Positions 43,977-52,728 of a DNA stretch of 64,000 nucleotides are shown here, one piece after another. The notes under the pieces are model-generated. The model was not told the origin of the DNA. It saw only the letters and a program-made list of their open reading frames with translations, and searched no databases. Each line of letters opens with the position of its first letter. Position 1 is the stretch's first letter. Both the position numbers and the translations under genes were made by a program. This stretch comes from Candidatus Cloacimonadota bacterium (lineage in GTDB: Bacteria; Cloacimonadota; Cloacimonadia; Cloacimonadales; Cloacimonadaceae), in NCBI GenBank assembly GCA_023421135.1, contig JAEZUG010000034.1, forward strand, positions 1 through 64,000, in the 5' to 3' direction.

Positions 43977-44414
43977 ATGCTCAGAAACGTGAAGAACCAA
44001 AAGGGTTTCACCCTTATCGAAGTCTTGGTGGTCGTGATTATCGTTGCCATTCTGGCAGCTTTGGCCGTGCCACGTTACCTTCGTTATGTCGAGAGATCCC
44101 GTTCCACAGAAGCTCAAACCGCTATCAGCACAATCCGTAAGTCTTACGACGTCTATCTGCAAACCAATGGTACTACAGAAGGTTACAACCTTGAAATGGC
44201 CAGAAAGGATGCCAGACTGGGCGAAAGCACAGAGAAGAACTGGAAGTTTGAAGTTGTCGGTAATCCCCCCAAGAAGATCATTGCTACTTCCACCCAGGAT
44301 TTCGTCGGTGGCGAAGGTAAGCAGGTTTGGTATGATGTTACGGAAGCCAAATTCCATGGTTATGGAATTGACCAATGGACAAATCCGGAGAGCGGAGGAG
44401 TCGAAGCCGACTAA
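43977..44414 (+). CDS. pilA: Type IV major pilin
   Basis: 145 residues from the ATG at 43977, preceded by TAGGAGGAAAACAA. Leader peptide MLRNVKNQKG, cleavage before FTLIEVLVVVIIVAILAALA with Glu5 present, giving a mature pilin of 135 residues. The globular part (RYVERSRSTEAQTAISTIRKSYDVY...) lacks the C-terminal disulphide loop of Pseudomonas-type pilins: no Cys is present. It heads the operon and is followed 15 bases later by pilT. It is the likely main subunit. Confidence 0.93.
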   Translation: MLRNVKNQKGFTLIEVLVVVIIVAILAALAVPRYLRYVERSRSTEAQTAISTIRKSYDVYLQTNGTTEGYNLEMARKDARLGESTEKNWKFEVVGNPPKKIIATSTQDFVGGEGKQVWYDVTEAKFHGYGIDQWTNPESGGVEAD

Positions 44415-44429
44415 TCGGAGGACGGAAAA

Positions 44430-45485
44430 TTGACTATTCACGAATTACTCCGCTTCACAGCTGAAGCGGGAGCCTCAGATCTTCATATTGCCACTGGTGC
44501 ACACCCCATGGTGCGTGTCCATGGCAGAATGAAACGTCTGAACCTGCCAATTCTCTCCCTGGAAGAGATCGAAAGTCTCGTCTATGGAGTGATGAACGAA
44601 GTTCAGCAGGAAATGTTCAAAAAGAATCTGGAAATTGACTTTTCAACGAAGCTCAGCAATGATGTTCGTTTCCGTGTCAATGCTTTCCACCAGATCAATG
44701 GTATCTCTGCGGCTTTCCGTGTGATCCCCAATGAGATCAAGACCTACGATGAGCTGAAGCTTCCGGAGATCCTGAAGCGGCTCACCACCAAGGAAAAGGG
44801 CTTGATCCTGGTTACAGGGCCCACAGGAAGCGGAAAATCCACCACTCTGGCCACGATGATAGATAGTATTAACGACAGTCGTTACTGCCACATCATCACT
44901 GTGGAAGATCCTATCGAGTTTGTGCACAAAAGCAAGAACTCTTTGATCAACCAGCGTGAACTGGGTCACGATACCTGGAGTTTCACCGCTGCACTTCGTA
45001 GTGCTCTGCGTGAAGATCCGGACGTGATTCTGGTGGGTGAAATGCGCGACCTTGAGACGGTCTCCCTGGCCCTCACGGCCGCCGAGACAGGTCACTTGGT
45101 CTTTGCTACCCTTCACACCGGTAGCTGCACCAAGTCCATAGATCGTATCATTGATATGTTTCCCAAAGAGCAGCAACAACAAGTTCGCTCCATGCTTTCA
45201 GAATCTCTGGAAGCAGTTATCTCCCAGACCTTGCTTCCCACCAAGGATGGCAAAGGCCGGGTGCCGGCAGTTGAGATCATGGTGGCCAATGCCGCCGTCC
45301 GCAACCTCATTCGTGAGGAGAAGACTTATCAATTGCCTTCAGTCATTCAGGCCAGCACCAAGGAAGGAATGCAGACCAGAGATCAATCTCTGTACAATCT
45401 AGTGATGAATAACCATGTGGAACGCACGGTTGCTGAAGAAGTTGCTGAAAATCCCAAAATGTTTGCTTCTGGAGCTGGATTCTGA
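44430..45485 (+). CDS. pilT: Type IV pilus retraction ATPase
   Basis: 351 residues starting with TTG at 44430, nine bases after CGGAGG. N-terminal ASDLHIATGAHPMVRVHG, Walker A GPTGSGKST (about 131), Asp box EDPIEFVHKSKNS, Walker B ILVGEMRD, His box HLVFATLHT. The PilT hallmark AVRNLIREEKTYQLPS is near the C-terminus (E. coli-type consensus AIRNLIRE). It powers pilus disassembly and twitching. Its position directly after pilA, apart from pilB, is unusual. Confidence 0.96.
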   Translation: MTIHELLRFTAEAGASDLHIATGAHPMVRVHGRMKRLNLPILSLEEIESLVYGVMNEVQQEMFKKNLEIDFSTKLSNDVRFRVNAFHQINGISAAFRVIPNEIKTYDELKLPEILKRLTTKEKGLILVTGPTGSGKSTTLATMIDSINDSRYCHIITVEDPIEFVHKSKNSLINQRELGHDTWSFTAALRSALREDPDVILVGEMRDLETVSLALTAAETGHLVFATLHTGSCTKSIDRIIDMFPKEQQQQVRSMLSESLEAVISQTLLPTKDGKGRVPAVEIMVANAAVRNLIREEKTYQLPSVIQASTKEGMQTRDQSLYNLVMNNHVERTVAEEVAENPKMFASGAGF

Positions 45486-45499
45486 AGACGGTTAAATCC

Positions 45500-45961
45500 A
45501 TGAAAAGCAATACAAATTCCGTTCATTCCGGAAGCCATATGTTTGCCCCGATCAGGTCCGAGAAGGGTTTCACCCTTGTCGAAGTGCTTGTGAGCACTCT
45601 GGTTATGGTGGTATCGATTATCACTATATATATAGGAATAGTCTATGCCGAAAGCCAGGTGACAAACAACTACAGGGATCGGGTTGCCTCTCTATTGGCT
45701 TCCGGCGAACTGGAACTGCAGCATTACTATTTTGTTAAGCGCGGCGGTTTCAATTTGCACAATGGCGCTGATGTATTGATTCAAGATCTGCCCAGAAACA
45801 GAAGGTTGATGGGCAGAATGACAGTAGCTACGCGTATGGAAAACGATAACAACGTTGCCGGAGTTGCCCTCCCGATAACAGTTCTCGAGGTAAAAGTCCA
45901 GTGGCGTGACCCCAATACAGACAAACTGCGTTTCATAATAATGCGGGAAGATTACTACTAG
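45500..45961 (+). CDS. Prepilin-like minor pilin (PilV/GspI type)
   Basis: 153 residues. The prepilin leader is long (23 residues from the first ATG, or 10 from Met14), ending RSEKG before FTLVEVLVSTLVMVVSIITI with Glu5. The rest is short and basic-acidic (GVALPITVLEVKVQWRDPNTDKLRF). It probably acts as a minor pilin that primes assembly, as PilV or GspI do. It ends two bases before the next prepilin start. Confidence 0.85.
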   Translation: MKSNTNSVHSGSHMFAPIRSEKGFTLVEVLVSTLVMVVSIITIYIGIVYAESQVTNNYRDRVASLLASGELELQHYYFVKRGGFNLHNGADVLIQDLPRNRRLMGRMTVATRMENDNNVAGVALPITVLEVKVQWRDPNTDKLRFIIMREDYY

Positions 45962-45963
45962 GA

Positions 45964-46563
45964 ATGGATATGCTTAAGATACTCAAGAACGAACGGGGCT
46001 TTACCATAATAGAGCTGATCTCCGTGCTAGCCATATCCACGATCCTGATCCTGATTTCAGCAGTGGGTCTGAATGCTTTCTTCGTTAAAAACCGGGAACT
46101 CAACACCTGGGTATCCATTCAGAAGGATGCCATGAACTGCCTGAATACCATGAAAGTGGGTACTCCGGTGGGCACACAGACCGAGACCAGTTTCTACGGT
46201 GTGATCAATGCTGAGGAATTGGAGTTGATAGGTGCTGCTTCGGCTAATGATCCTGCTGAGGGAGTGATTTGTCACCAGCCGCAAGCCAGCTTAATCCAGG
46301 CCTCAGACAGATCTGAGTTTTACTTTGATGGTCAGGCAGTACGTGTAAACTATGTTTACAAGGGTTATTCACCCCCCACTGCTGCATACCTTTTTCCGGA
46401 GCGTGGGCAATTGGACGAGTATGAAGTGCTGCAGTTTGCCATCTGGCAAGCTAATCCGGGAGAGGAAGTTGAGCTGATTAAAGTCGTCCTGGAAGCCCGA
46501 GTGAAAATCCGCGAGGGTTATTACAAAACTCTCAGATACAGTACCATAATGGGTAAGAATTGA
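45964..46563 (+). CDS. Prepilin-like minor pilin
   Basis: 199 residues, leader MDMLKILKNERG, then FTIIELISVLAISTILILIS with Glu5. An alternative start at Met3 (45970) would give a 10-residue leader. The globular region has one Cys pair candidate (C in MNCLNTM and VICHQ). It fits a PilW- or FimU-like minor pilin, but the exact type is open. Spacing to both neighbours is short. Confidence 0.85.
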   Translation: MDMLKILKNERGFTIIELISVLAISTILILISAVGLNAFFVKNRELNTWVSIQKDAMNCLNTMKVGTPVGTQTETSFYGVINAEELELIGAASANDPAEGVICHQPQASLIQASDRSEFYFDGQAVRVNYVYKGYSPPTAAYLFPERGQLDEYEVLQFAIWQANPGEEVELIKVVLEARVKIREGYYKTLRYSTIMGKN

Positions 46564-46590
46564 TGATTTACCTTGGTCAAGGAGCTGTTT

Positions 46591-48486
46591 ATGAACAAGA
46601 TGTTTACAAGTAATCGAGGAAACATCACTATCGCGATGCTGCTGGCCGTGATGGCAGTGATGAGTGGCTTGACTCTCACAAATCTTGCTATGAGTGACGT
46701 AGTCTCTGCCAACTGGGATTATGAGGGACTGCAGTGTCTCTTCTTCCTGCGCAGCGAAGCCATGCGCGGACAGCAGATTCTACAAGCAGCCGGGGATGTG
46801 GAAGGAGCTCTTTACACTCCTGTGCGCACTATTGGAATAAAGAATTCCAATATGCAAAGAACCTTTGTGCTGCAATCCAAGATAGAGAAGAAGCTTTTCA
46901 ACGAAGCGACACAGGATCAAGGATCCAGCATTAACGCGATCGGTACTCCTGAAGGCTTCGTGATTAAGTCCCTAATCAATGCCAAGAGTGGTTTTGGTGC
47001 TTCTGCCTTTTTTTCCGGTAAGAATTCCATTGTTCGCCGCTATGGTGAATTCTATCTCAGGAAGCAACGTTACTCTGAGTTTATGTATTTCACAGAAACT
47101 GATGAATCCACCAATGGAACGCCTGTCTATTTCTGGGGGCCGGACGTGATTCATGGCCGGGTGCACAGCAATACCGATATCTGGATCAAGAACGGTGGCG
47201 GCGGACCCAATGGCGGTTGGCCTACTTTCTACGATCTGGTCACAACGGCTGGAGAGTTTCAATCTCCCAGCGGAGTGATTCCTTGGGAAGATGTTTTTCA
47301 AGGAGGATATGCCGAAGGATACAATCAGTATGATTATCCTGAGGACATGCTTTCCATCCGTCGGAATGGAACACAATTTGGAGGTCAGTCTTCTGATGAC
47401 AAGGTCATTATGTATGTGGAAGTAGATCAATCTACTTATCATTCCTACAAGGGGCTGAAGTCTAATCCAATGACTGAACATAGTTTTGTTTACAACCCCT
47501 ATCCTGCTGCTCCATTGCCAGATCCCTTGTTTAGAAATACCTATACCATACAGGATACAGTTTGGTCTCCTGCTGGAAGCAGTACAAGCTACGGCAGGAC
47601 GATGTGGACACCTCAAGAACTCTGGATCAAGGGCACATTTTCTGGTAAGCAGACTTGGGCAACCCGCGATACGATGTACTTGGTTGGAGACATTCTCCTC
47701 AAAGATACAATAGTCGGCCAACCACCAGACGGAAGCCCTCGTAATCGCACAGACATCGTAGGTCTGGTAGCGGAAAAGAGTATCATTATAAAGTATGGTT
47801 ATATCAACCCAGCAGATTCTTTGGCTGGAAGACAACACCCAAATTGTGGTGGAACTGGAGAGGCTTACACTGGTGCTGCGGCAGGGATAAATATCTACGC
47901 TGCTCTTTGTGCCTTGGGAAAAGGTAGCATTCCTCAGCAGGATGGTGTCTTCACCTTTGAGTATCAAAGACCCCATCCCTCTGTCCCAGCCGTCTTTGCT
48001 GGCGGTCAGTATTGGGACAAAATCGATCTTCACCGGCGAAGATGGCCTCAGAATGCTGCCAACCCTTGGCCCGGCAACATAGATTTTCCCTGGTACAATC
48101 CGTTGTGGCCTGAACGGCAGCCTTATATGGAGAGAGGTGATATCAATCTCTGGGGTTCAGTAGCTCAGAGGCGACGTGGCTTTGTCCACAGAAGCCCTTA
48201 TGACACGGAGTACCCCTCCGGAGGCGTTTGGAACATCCCCATAGACTTTACTGGCGCTACAGCCGTACAGAACTATGCTGATCCAGTGCTGGGCATTCAG
48301 ATGAATACGCGGAACTATCCTGGAGCCACAGGTTCTGGCGTTGGTTATGCCAAGAACTATCATTACGATACAAGATTTTATACCACAGCTCCCCTGAACT
48401 TCCCGGAGGTGAACCTCCAGGGAGGTGATGCCCCCATGCTTTCTGAGAGCTGGCTGATCAAGAAGCCTCCCCGCGATTTGCATTAA
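46591..48486 (+). CDS. Large pilus-operon protein with pilin-like N-terminus (DUF4900-like)
   Basis: 631 residues from the ATG at 46591, six bases after AAGGAG. The N-terminus RGNITIAMLLAVMAVMSGLTL is a single membrane helix like PilX/PilX_N but lacks a type III prepilin cleavage site with Glu5. The body has the DUF4900 look: WGPDVIHGRVHSNTDIWIKNGGGG, FYDLVTTAGEF, GDILLKDTIVGQPPDGSPRNRTDIVGLVAEKSIIIKYG. The end is tyrosine- and proline-rich. As PilX-like proteins in other operons help present a tip adhesin, this may be the large tip-associated component; that is inference. Confidence 0.7.
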   Translation: MNKMFTSNRGNITIAMLLAVMAVMSGLTLTNLAMSDVVSANWDYEGLQCLFFLRSEAMRGQQILQAAGDVEGALYTPVRTIGIKNSNMQRTFVLQSKIEKKLFNEATQDQGSSINAIGTPEGFVIKSLINAKSGFGASAFFSGKNSIVRRYGEFYLRKQRYSEFMYFTETDESTNGTPVYFWGPDVIHGRVHSNTDIWIKNGGGGPNGGWPTFYDLVTTAGEFQSPSGVIPWEDVFQGGYAEGYNQYDYPEDMLSIRRNGTQFGGQSSDDKVIMYVEVDQSTYHSYKGLKSNPMTEHSFVYNPYPAAPLPDPLFRNTYTIQDTVWSPAGSSTSYGRTMWTPQELWIKGTFSGKQTWATRDTMYLVGDILLKDTIVGQPPDGSPRNRTDIVGLVAEKSIIIKYGYINPADSLAGRQHPNCGGTGEAYTGAAAGINIYAALCALGKGSIPQQDGVFTFEYQRPHPSVPAVFAGGQYWDKIDLHRRRWPQNAANPWPGNIDFPWYNPLWPERQPYMERGDINLWGSVAQRRRGFVHRSPYDTEYPSGGVWNIPIDFTGATAVQNYADPVLGIQMNTRNYPGATGSGVGYAKNYHYDTRFYTTAPLNFPEVNLQGGDAPMLSESWLIKKPPRDLH

Positions 48487-48512
48487 TTAATGTCATAGAA
48501 TAAAGAGGAACT

Positions 48513-49583
48513 ATGAAGAAGACTAAAACGGTAAGGTTCAAAGAAACGCTGGGTATCGATATCGGTACGCACAGCGTGAAAATGGTACACCTTAAAAAAC
48601 TGCACGATGGATTTAAACTCCTCAATTACGAGATCCGACCCACAGTTCCGCAAGGGATAGAATATATTCCTTCCGACCTGCGTCCCGAGCGCTTTGCTCC
48701 GGTCTTGATTGAGATGTTGAAGACTCTGCACATCAGTCCCAAGAGTGTGAAGCACTTGGTTACCTCAATAGGTGGCGATAACACCAGCATCAAGCAGATT
48801 AAGACCATCTTTCTGCCGGACGATGAGCTGGAATCCGCCCTCTTCTTTGAAGCCAAGAAGCATATCCCCATCAGTGGCAGCGATATGGTGTTGGATTTTC
48901 AGGTGATTAACGTCGAAGAAAAGACCAACAACATGAATATCCTGCTGGCAGCCAGCACCAAAGAGATCCTGAACGAGCACACGAATGTTTTGGTTACCGC
49001 CGGCCTGGCTCCCAACATCGTTGACATCGATTCCCTGGCTGTCGTCAATAGCTTTGCACTCAATGCCTTTGTCGAAGAAGGCGTGTATGTATTGCTCAAC
49101 ATCGGTGCTCACAGAACCAATATGGTGATCTGGGGACCAGACAGCAAGCTCTTTGCCCGCGATATCCCCTACGGTGGTTATCACTTTACCAGAGACATCA
49201 TGCGTAAACGCCAGATGGAATGGGAAGATGCAGAGAACTACAAGCTGGAATGGGGTTTAAACGATAAGCCCGGTGCCGGAGATGTTACCACCATATCCAT
49301 GCTGGATATCTCCGAAAAGAGCACTGAGGATGCCATCGTGGAAGAAGTTCGTCGCGCTCTGCGCTTCTATGTAAAAGAAGCCGGAAACAGCGATTACAGA
49401 AAGGTATATATTATGGGCGGATCAGCCAAACTCAAAGGTTTGGTCGAGTATGTTCAGGAAAAGGTGAATATACCTACCGAAGTCTTTGTTCCTTTTATCA
49501 ACGTCGAAATGCCTGAGAAATTCCAGGATAAGAAGGATCCCCAACTCGCCTTGGCCATTGGTTTGGCGATGCGGATGGAATAG
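48513..49583 (+). CDS. pilM: Pilus assembly protein PilM
   Basis: 356 residues of the actin-like ATPase fold: TLGIDIGTHSVKMVHLKK (phosphate 1), VYVLLNIGAHRTNMVIWG, YIMGGSAKLKGLVEYVQE. PilM sits under the inner membrane and binds the N-terminus of PilN. It is followed by pilN, pilO, pilP and pilQ in the usual order. Confidence 0.95.
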   Translation: MKKTKTVRFKETLGIDIGTHSVKMVHLKKLHDGFKLLNYEIRPTVPQGIEYIPSDLRPERFAPVLIEMLKTLHISPKSVKHLVTSIGGDNTSIKQIKTIFLPDDELESALFFEAKKHIPISGSDMVLDFQVINVEEKTNNMNILLAASTKEILNEHTNVLVTAGLAPNIVDIDSLAVVNSFALNAFVEEGVYVLLNIGAHRTNMVIWGPDSKLFARDIPYGGYHFTRDIMRKRQMEWEDAENYKLEWGLNDKPGAGDVTTISMLDISEKSTEDAIVEEVRRALRFYVKEAGNSDYRKVYIMGGSAKLKGLVEYVQEKVNIPTEVFVPFINVEMPEKFQDKKDPQLALAIGLAMRME

Positions 49584-49599
49584 GGGAGGATAGAGAGAT

Positions 49600-50199
49600 A
49601 TGGGACATAACTTCTACTTTAAAGTAAACCTCAATAAATACGGGGAAGTCAAACTCCAGGCAGAACGGGAGAAGAAGACCTTTATAAACTCCATTGTTGC
49701 CTTCCTGATTGGCTTCATTATTCTGATAGTCGGCTTGTTCATCGTCAATGGTCAGCTTAAAACTAAGGTGGAAACCCGGCGTAAGTACTTGGCTGAGACC
49801 CAGAGACAACTGGATGCTTTCCAGACCAATGAAGACTATCTGTCTTCTGCAGATCTGGACAGATTGGCACAGACCTTTGATAATCGCATCTTCTGGGCTC
49901 GTAAGATGGTCGCCCTGGGGCAAGAGATCAATGATCAACTGGCTGTCAGTAAGTTTTCATATAACAACGGAGTACTCACTCTGAATGGTATCACCCCGGT
50001 CAATTCTAATGTGCAGGAGCTCGATTTGATCAATAGCTTCATCATCAGATTAAAGGCGAATCCTGAGATTAGTAATGATTTCCCTCAAATCAAATCCGGT
50101 CAGATCAGCCGTCAGATAGTTAAAGATACTGCGATCCTGGAATTTGTGATCGAGTGTTATTCCGCTGAACACGGATATACAAGGAGTCAAACCAGATGA
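49600..50199 (+). CDS. pilN: Pilus assembly protein PilN
   Basis: 199 residues. A short cytoplasmic N-terminus (FYFKVNLNKYGEVKLQAEREKK), which here stands in for the usual INLLP motif, one membrane helix (about 30-50, SIVAFLIGFIILIVGLFIV), a coiled coil and a periplasmic ferredoxin-like domain. The overlap with pilO is four bases. Confidence 0.88.
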   Translation: MGHNFYFKVNLNKYGEVKLQAEREKKTFINSIVAFLIGFIILIVGLFIVNGQLKTKVETRRKYLAETQRQLDAFQTNEDYLSSADLDRLAQTFDNRIFWARKMVALGQEINDQLAVSKFSYNNGVLTLNGITPVNSNVQELDLINSFIIRLKANPEISNDFPQIKSGQISRQIVKDTAILEFVIECYSAEHGYTRSQTR

Positions 50200-50747
50200 A
50201 AGAGAAGTACCTAGTATTCATTCTGCTGATGATCCTGTTTACAGTGATCTTCTTCACGGTTAGCTCCAATATGCTTAGCTCCAGCCTGAAACAGATCAGT
50301 CGCTACGACACTCAGATCAAGACTGCCCAGGAAAAGCTGAATAGCTCCAGAATCATGGAAGAACAGCTTTCCCAGTTTGCTCTGATTATAGATAACAGCC
50401 TCACCAAGTCTCCGGCTTTCTCGGTCGATGAGATCAATGCTTTCAAGACCAGGATTGGCGAAATGGCGCATCAACGCTCCATCTCCATCACCCGTCTGGC
50501 AGATAGCAACAAGTTCTCCCTGCCCGGTCTGATTGAGACCACCTATACCTTGGAGCTTGAAGCGACATACGTGCAGGTGGGTCAGTTTGTATCGGATATT
50601 GAAGCCATGGACAACCTGATCAAGGTTCACTCTCTGGATATTTCTCCGATTCAGGTCAATACTCAGAGAACCAATGCCACTGGCGGCGCAAACCGTTATC
50701 GTGTGACGCTTGAGCTCTCAATATTCAAGGTCAAACAGGAGGCATAA
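50196..50747 (+). CDS. pilO: Pilus assembly protein PilO
   Basis: 183 residues: one N-terminal membrane helix (YLVFILLMILFTVIFFTVSS), a coiled coil (about 30-70) and a periplasmic ferredoxin-like fold (LELEATYVQVGQFVSDIEAMDNLIKVHSLDISP). It dimerises with PilN to link the platform to the secretin. It ends directly before pilP. Confidence 0.9.
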   Translation: MKEKYLVFILLMILFTVIFFTVSSNMLSSSLKQISRYDTQIKTAQEKLNSSRIMEEQLSQFALIIDNSLTKSPAFSVDEINAFKTRIGEMAHQRSISITRLADSNKFSLPGLIETTYTLELEATYVQVGQFVSDIEAMDNLIKVHSLDISPIQVNTQRTNATGGANRYRVTLELSIFKVKQEA

Positions 50748-51287
50748 ATGCAACACAGATATGTAAAAGACTTCGCTATAGCCTTGATCTTCATCGTCCT
50801 GTTTGCCATGGCTATCAAGCTCTATACTATGTACACCAAGACTCAGGATGTGCCAGCTAAATCTGTTCACACAGAGGAATCAGTCTCCGATACCCTTCTG
50901 AATCGAATCAAGACCATTGAAAACTCCATTCAGGATAGAAAGATGTTCGTGTTCAACACGACCAGAGACCCACTGCGCCAAGGTAACATTATCAAGGATC
51001 AAGTGGACCGTATGGCCGAGTTTGAAGAGATGGTGCGCAACATGTTCCGTCTTTCCACGACAGCTTTGGATGAGAATGGCAACAAGATTGCCTATATTGA
51101 ATATCAGGATAGAATTCATGGTGGCAGAGTGGGCGACGTGATCGAAGGTCGTCGCATTACCTCCATCGGTGAAAGCACTATTACTTATTACTATGGTGGT
51201 CAGTCCTATACCACCCGCGTACAACCCCGTCCGGAACGTCCTCAGCAAGAGGAAGAGATCGGACTCTCCAATCTCGATAATTACTAA
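50748..51287 (+). CDS. pilP: Pilus assembly protein PilP-like
   Basis: 179 residues with an N-terminal hydrophobic anchor (FAIALIFIVLFAMAIKLY) rather than the lipobox of classical PilP. A short DPLRQG segment follows, then a compact beta domain (NKIAYIEYQDRIHGGRVGDVIEGRRITSIGESTITYYYGG), close to the PilP/GspC HR fold that touches the secretin N-terminal domain. The location between pilO and pilQ supports the call. The missing lipid anchor is notable. Confidence 0.8.
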   Translation: MQHRYVKDFAIALIFIVLFAMAIKLYTMYTKTQDVPAKSVHTEESVSDTLLNRIKTIENSIQDRKMFVFNTTRDPLRQGNIIKDQVDRMAEFEEMVRNMFRLSTTALDENGNKIAYIEYQDRIHGGRVGDVIEGRRITSIGESTITYYYGGQSYTTRVQPRPERPQQEEEIGLSNLDNY

Positions 51288-51312
51288 AAGGAATATATAA
51301 TTGGGAGTTAAT

Positions 51313-52728
51313 ATGAAAAAAATGGTAAGCTCTAACAAGGTTCTGGTTCTGAGCCTGCTGCTGACTATGCTTCTGGCATTCACAGTGCTCGGTGCCCAGA
51401 CAAGATCTCCTTTGACGACCAGAGTAACCTTCAATGCGGACGACGCCACCCTGTCTTCTGTCTTGAATGCTCTCTCCCGTCTGAGCAACACCAATATCGT
51501 TCTGGCTGTTGACCAACAAGGTTCACAGCAGAGTTCAGAAAGACGTGTAACAATCAACATCAGAGACGTCCCCATCGAAAATGCGGTGTCCCTGGTTGCT
51601 CGTGCAGTCGGTCTTTCTTATCGGGTAATTGGAGAAAACACTTTCTTGGTTGGCGATCGTCAACGCATCAATGAAGAAGCCGGCGAACGCAGCAATATCA
51701 TTTATTTGAACAATCTTGATGCCGCTATCGTTGCCCGCGCTCTTGAAGGTGCCGGTGGCAGAATTGTCCCGCTCGAGGGTCAGAACGCTCTGATGGTCTA
51801 TGGTAACCCCGAAACCTACAACCAGCTTAATGAGCTTATAACCAGTATCGACAAAGAACAAAAGCAGATAGAGATTCGGGTTCGCCTGATCGAAGTCCAT
51901 CTTTCCAATGCCAAGAAATACGGTATTGATTGGTCCAGATTAAATCATCTCACCACTATCCTGGCCGAAGATCCCAGCAATGCTGACGGAACTGGCCTTC
52001 CCTACAACTATAGTGATGAGACCGGTTACTTGCCTCACGGCGACCCCACCAACCTCGGTGTGCTTCCGGATCAGCAATACTTCCAAAGAATCAACGGCCT
52101 GAAGGACATCGGCCATTTCAGCCGTCAGCTTACCGCTCTTGATATCACTATTGATTGGCTCTTGGAAAACAACGCCGCCAAGCTTCTTACTGATACCAGA
52201 GTGACTGCTCTGAATGGTGTCGAAGCTGAGATTCACATCGGTGAAGTGGTTCCCTTTGTCGTGACCGATAATGAACGTCAGATCCAGGTCGAACGCGAAC
52301 AGGTCGGTATCATGCTCCGTGTGACCCCCACCGTCAATGCTGCTGGACAGATCACTGCCAATATCGCTCCTGAAGTAAGTTCTGTGACCGATCTGGTGGG
52401 CGGATATGTTCCCCGCACTAAAGTTCGCAGGATTTCCACCCGGGTAACAGTGCCCAATGAGCAACGCATCATCGTGGGTGGACTGCTTAATTCCACAATC
52501 ACACAAAGAACCAATAAACTACCCTTCCTGGGCGACCTGCCCTTTGTTGGTAAGCTGTTCCAACATCGTTATGAGATGATAGAAAATACCGATTTGATCA
52601 TGGAGATTACTCCTCGCTTGGTTTCTACCACTGAAACCAGCCCTGCTCCTATCGTTGATGAACGTCTTACCCGTACTTTGATTGAATACGAAGATGATTC
52701 AAATGAACAAGAGGAGACACAGCAATGA
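51313..52728 (+). CDS. pilQ: Secretin PilQ
   Basis: 471 residues from the ATG at 51313 (GGGAG five bases upstream), shorter than the 700 or so residues of Pseudomonas PilQ: it lacks AMIN domains. Signal peptide, then an STN/N0 domain (VTFNADDATLSSVLNALSRLSNTNIVLAVD), an N1 domain (IIYLNNLDAAIVARALEGAGG), then the secretin core ending VPNEQRIIVGGLLNSTITQRTNKLPFLGDLPFVGKLF, split here at 20 or fewer by reading: VPNEQRIIVGGLLNSTI and KLPFLGDLPFVGKLFQ. It forms the outer-membrane pore. The overlap with the lipoprotein gene is four bases. Confidence 0.93.
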   Translation: MKKMVSSNKVLVLSLLLTMLLAFTVLGAQTRSPLTTRVTFNADDATLSSVLNALSRLSNTNIVLAVDQQGSQQSSERRVTINIRDVPIENAVSLVARAVGLSYRVIGENTFLVGDRQRINEEAGERSNIIYLNNLDAAIVARALEGAGGRIVPLEGQNALMVYGNPETYNQLNELITSIDKEQKQIEIRVRLIEVHLSNAKKYGIDWSRLNHLTTILAEDPSNADGTGLPYNYSDETGYLPHGDPTNLGVLPDQQYFQRINGLKDIGHFSRQLTALDITIDWLLENNAAKLLTDTRVTALNGVEAEIHIGEVVPFVVTDNERQIQVEREQVGIMLRVTPTVNAAGQITANIAPEVSSVTDLVGGYVPRTKVRRISTRVTVPNEQRIIVGGLLNSTITQRTNKLPFLGDLPFVGKLFQHRYEMIENTDLIMEITPRLVSTTETSPAPIVDERLTRTLIEYEDDSNEQEETQQ

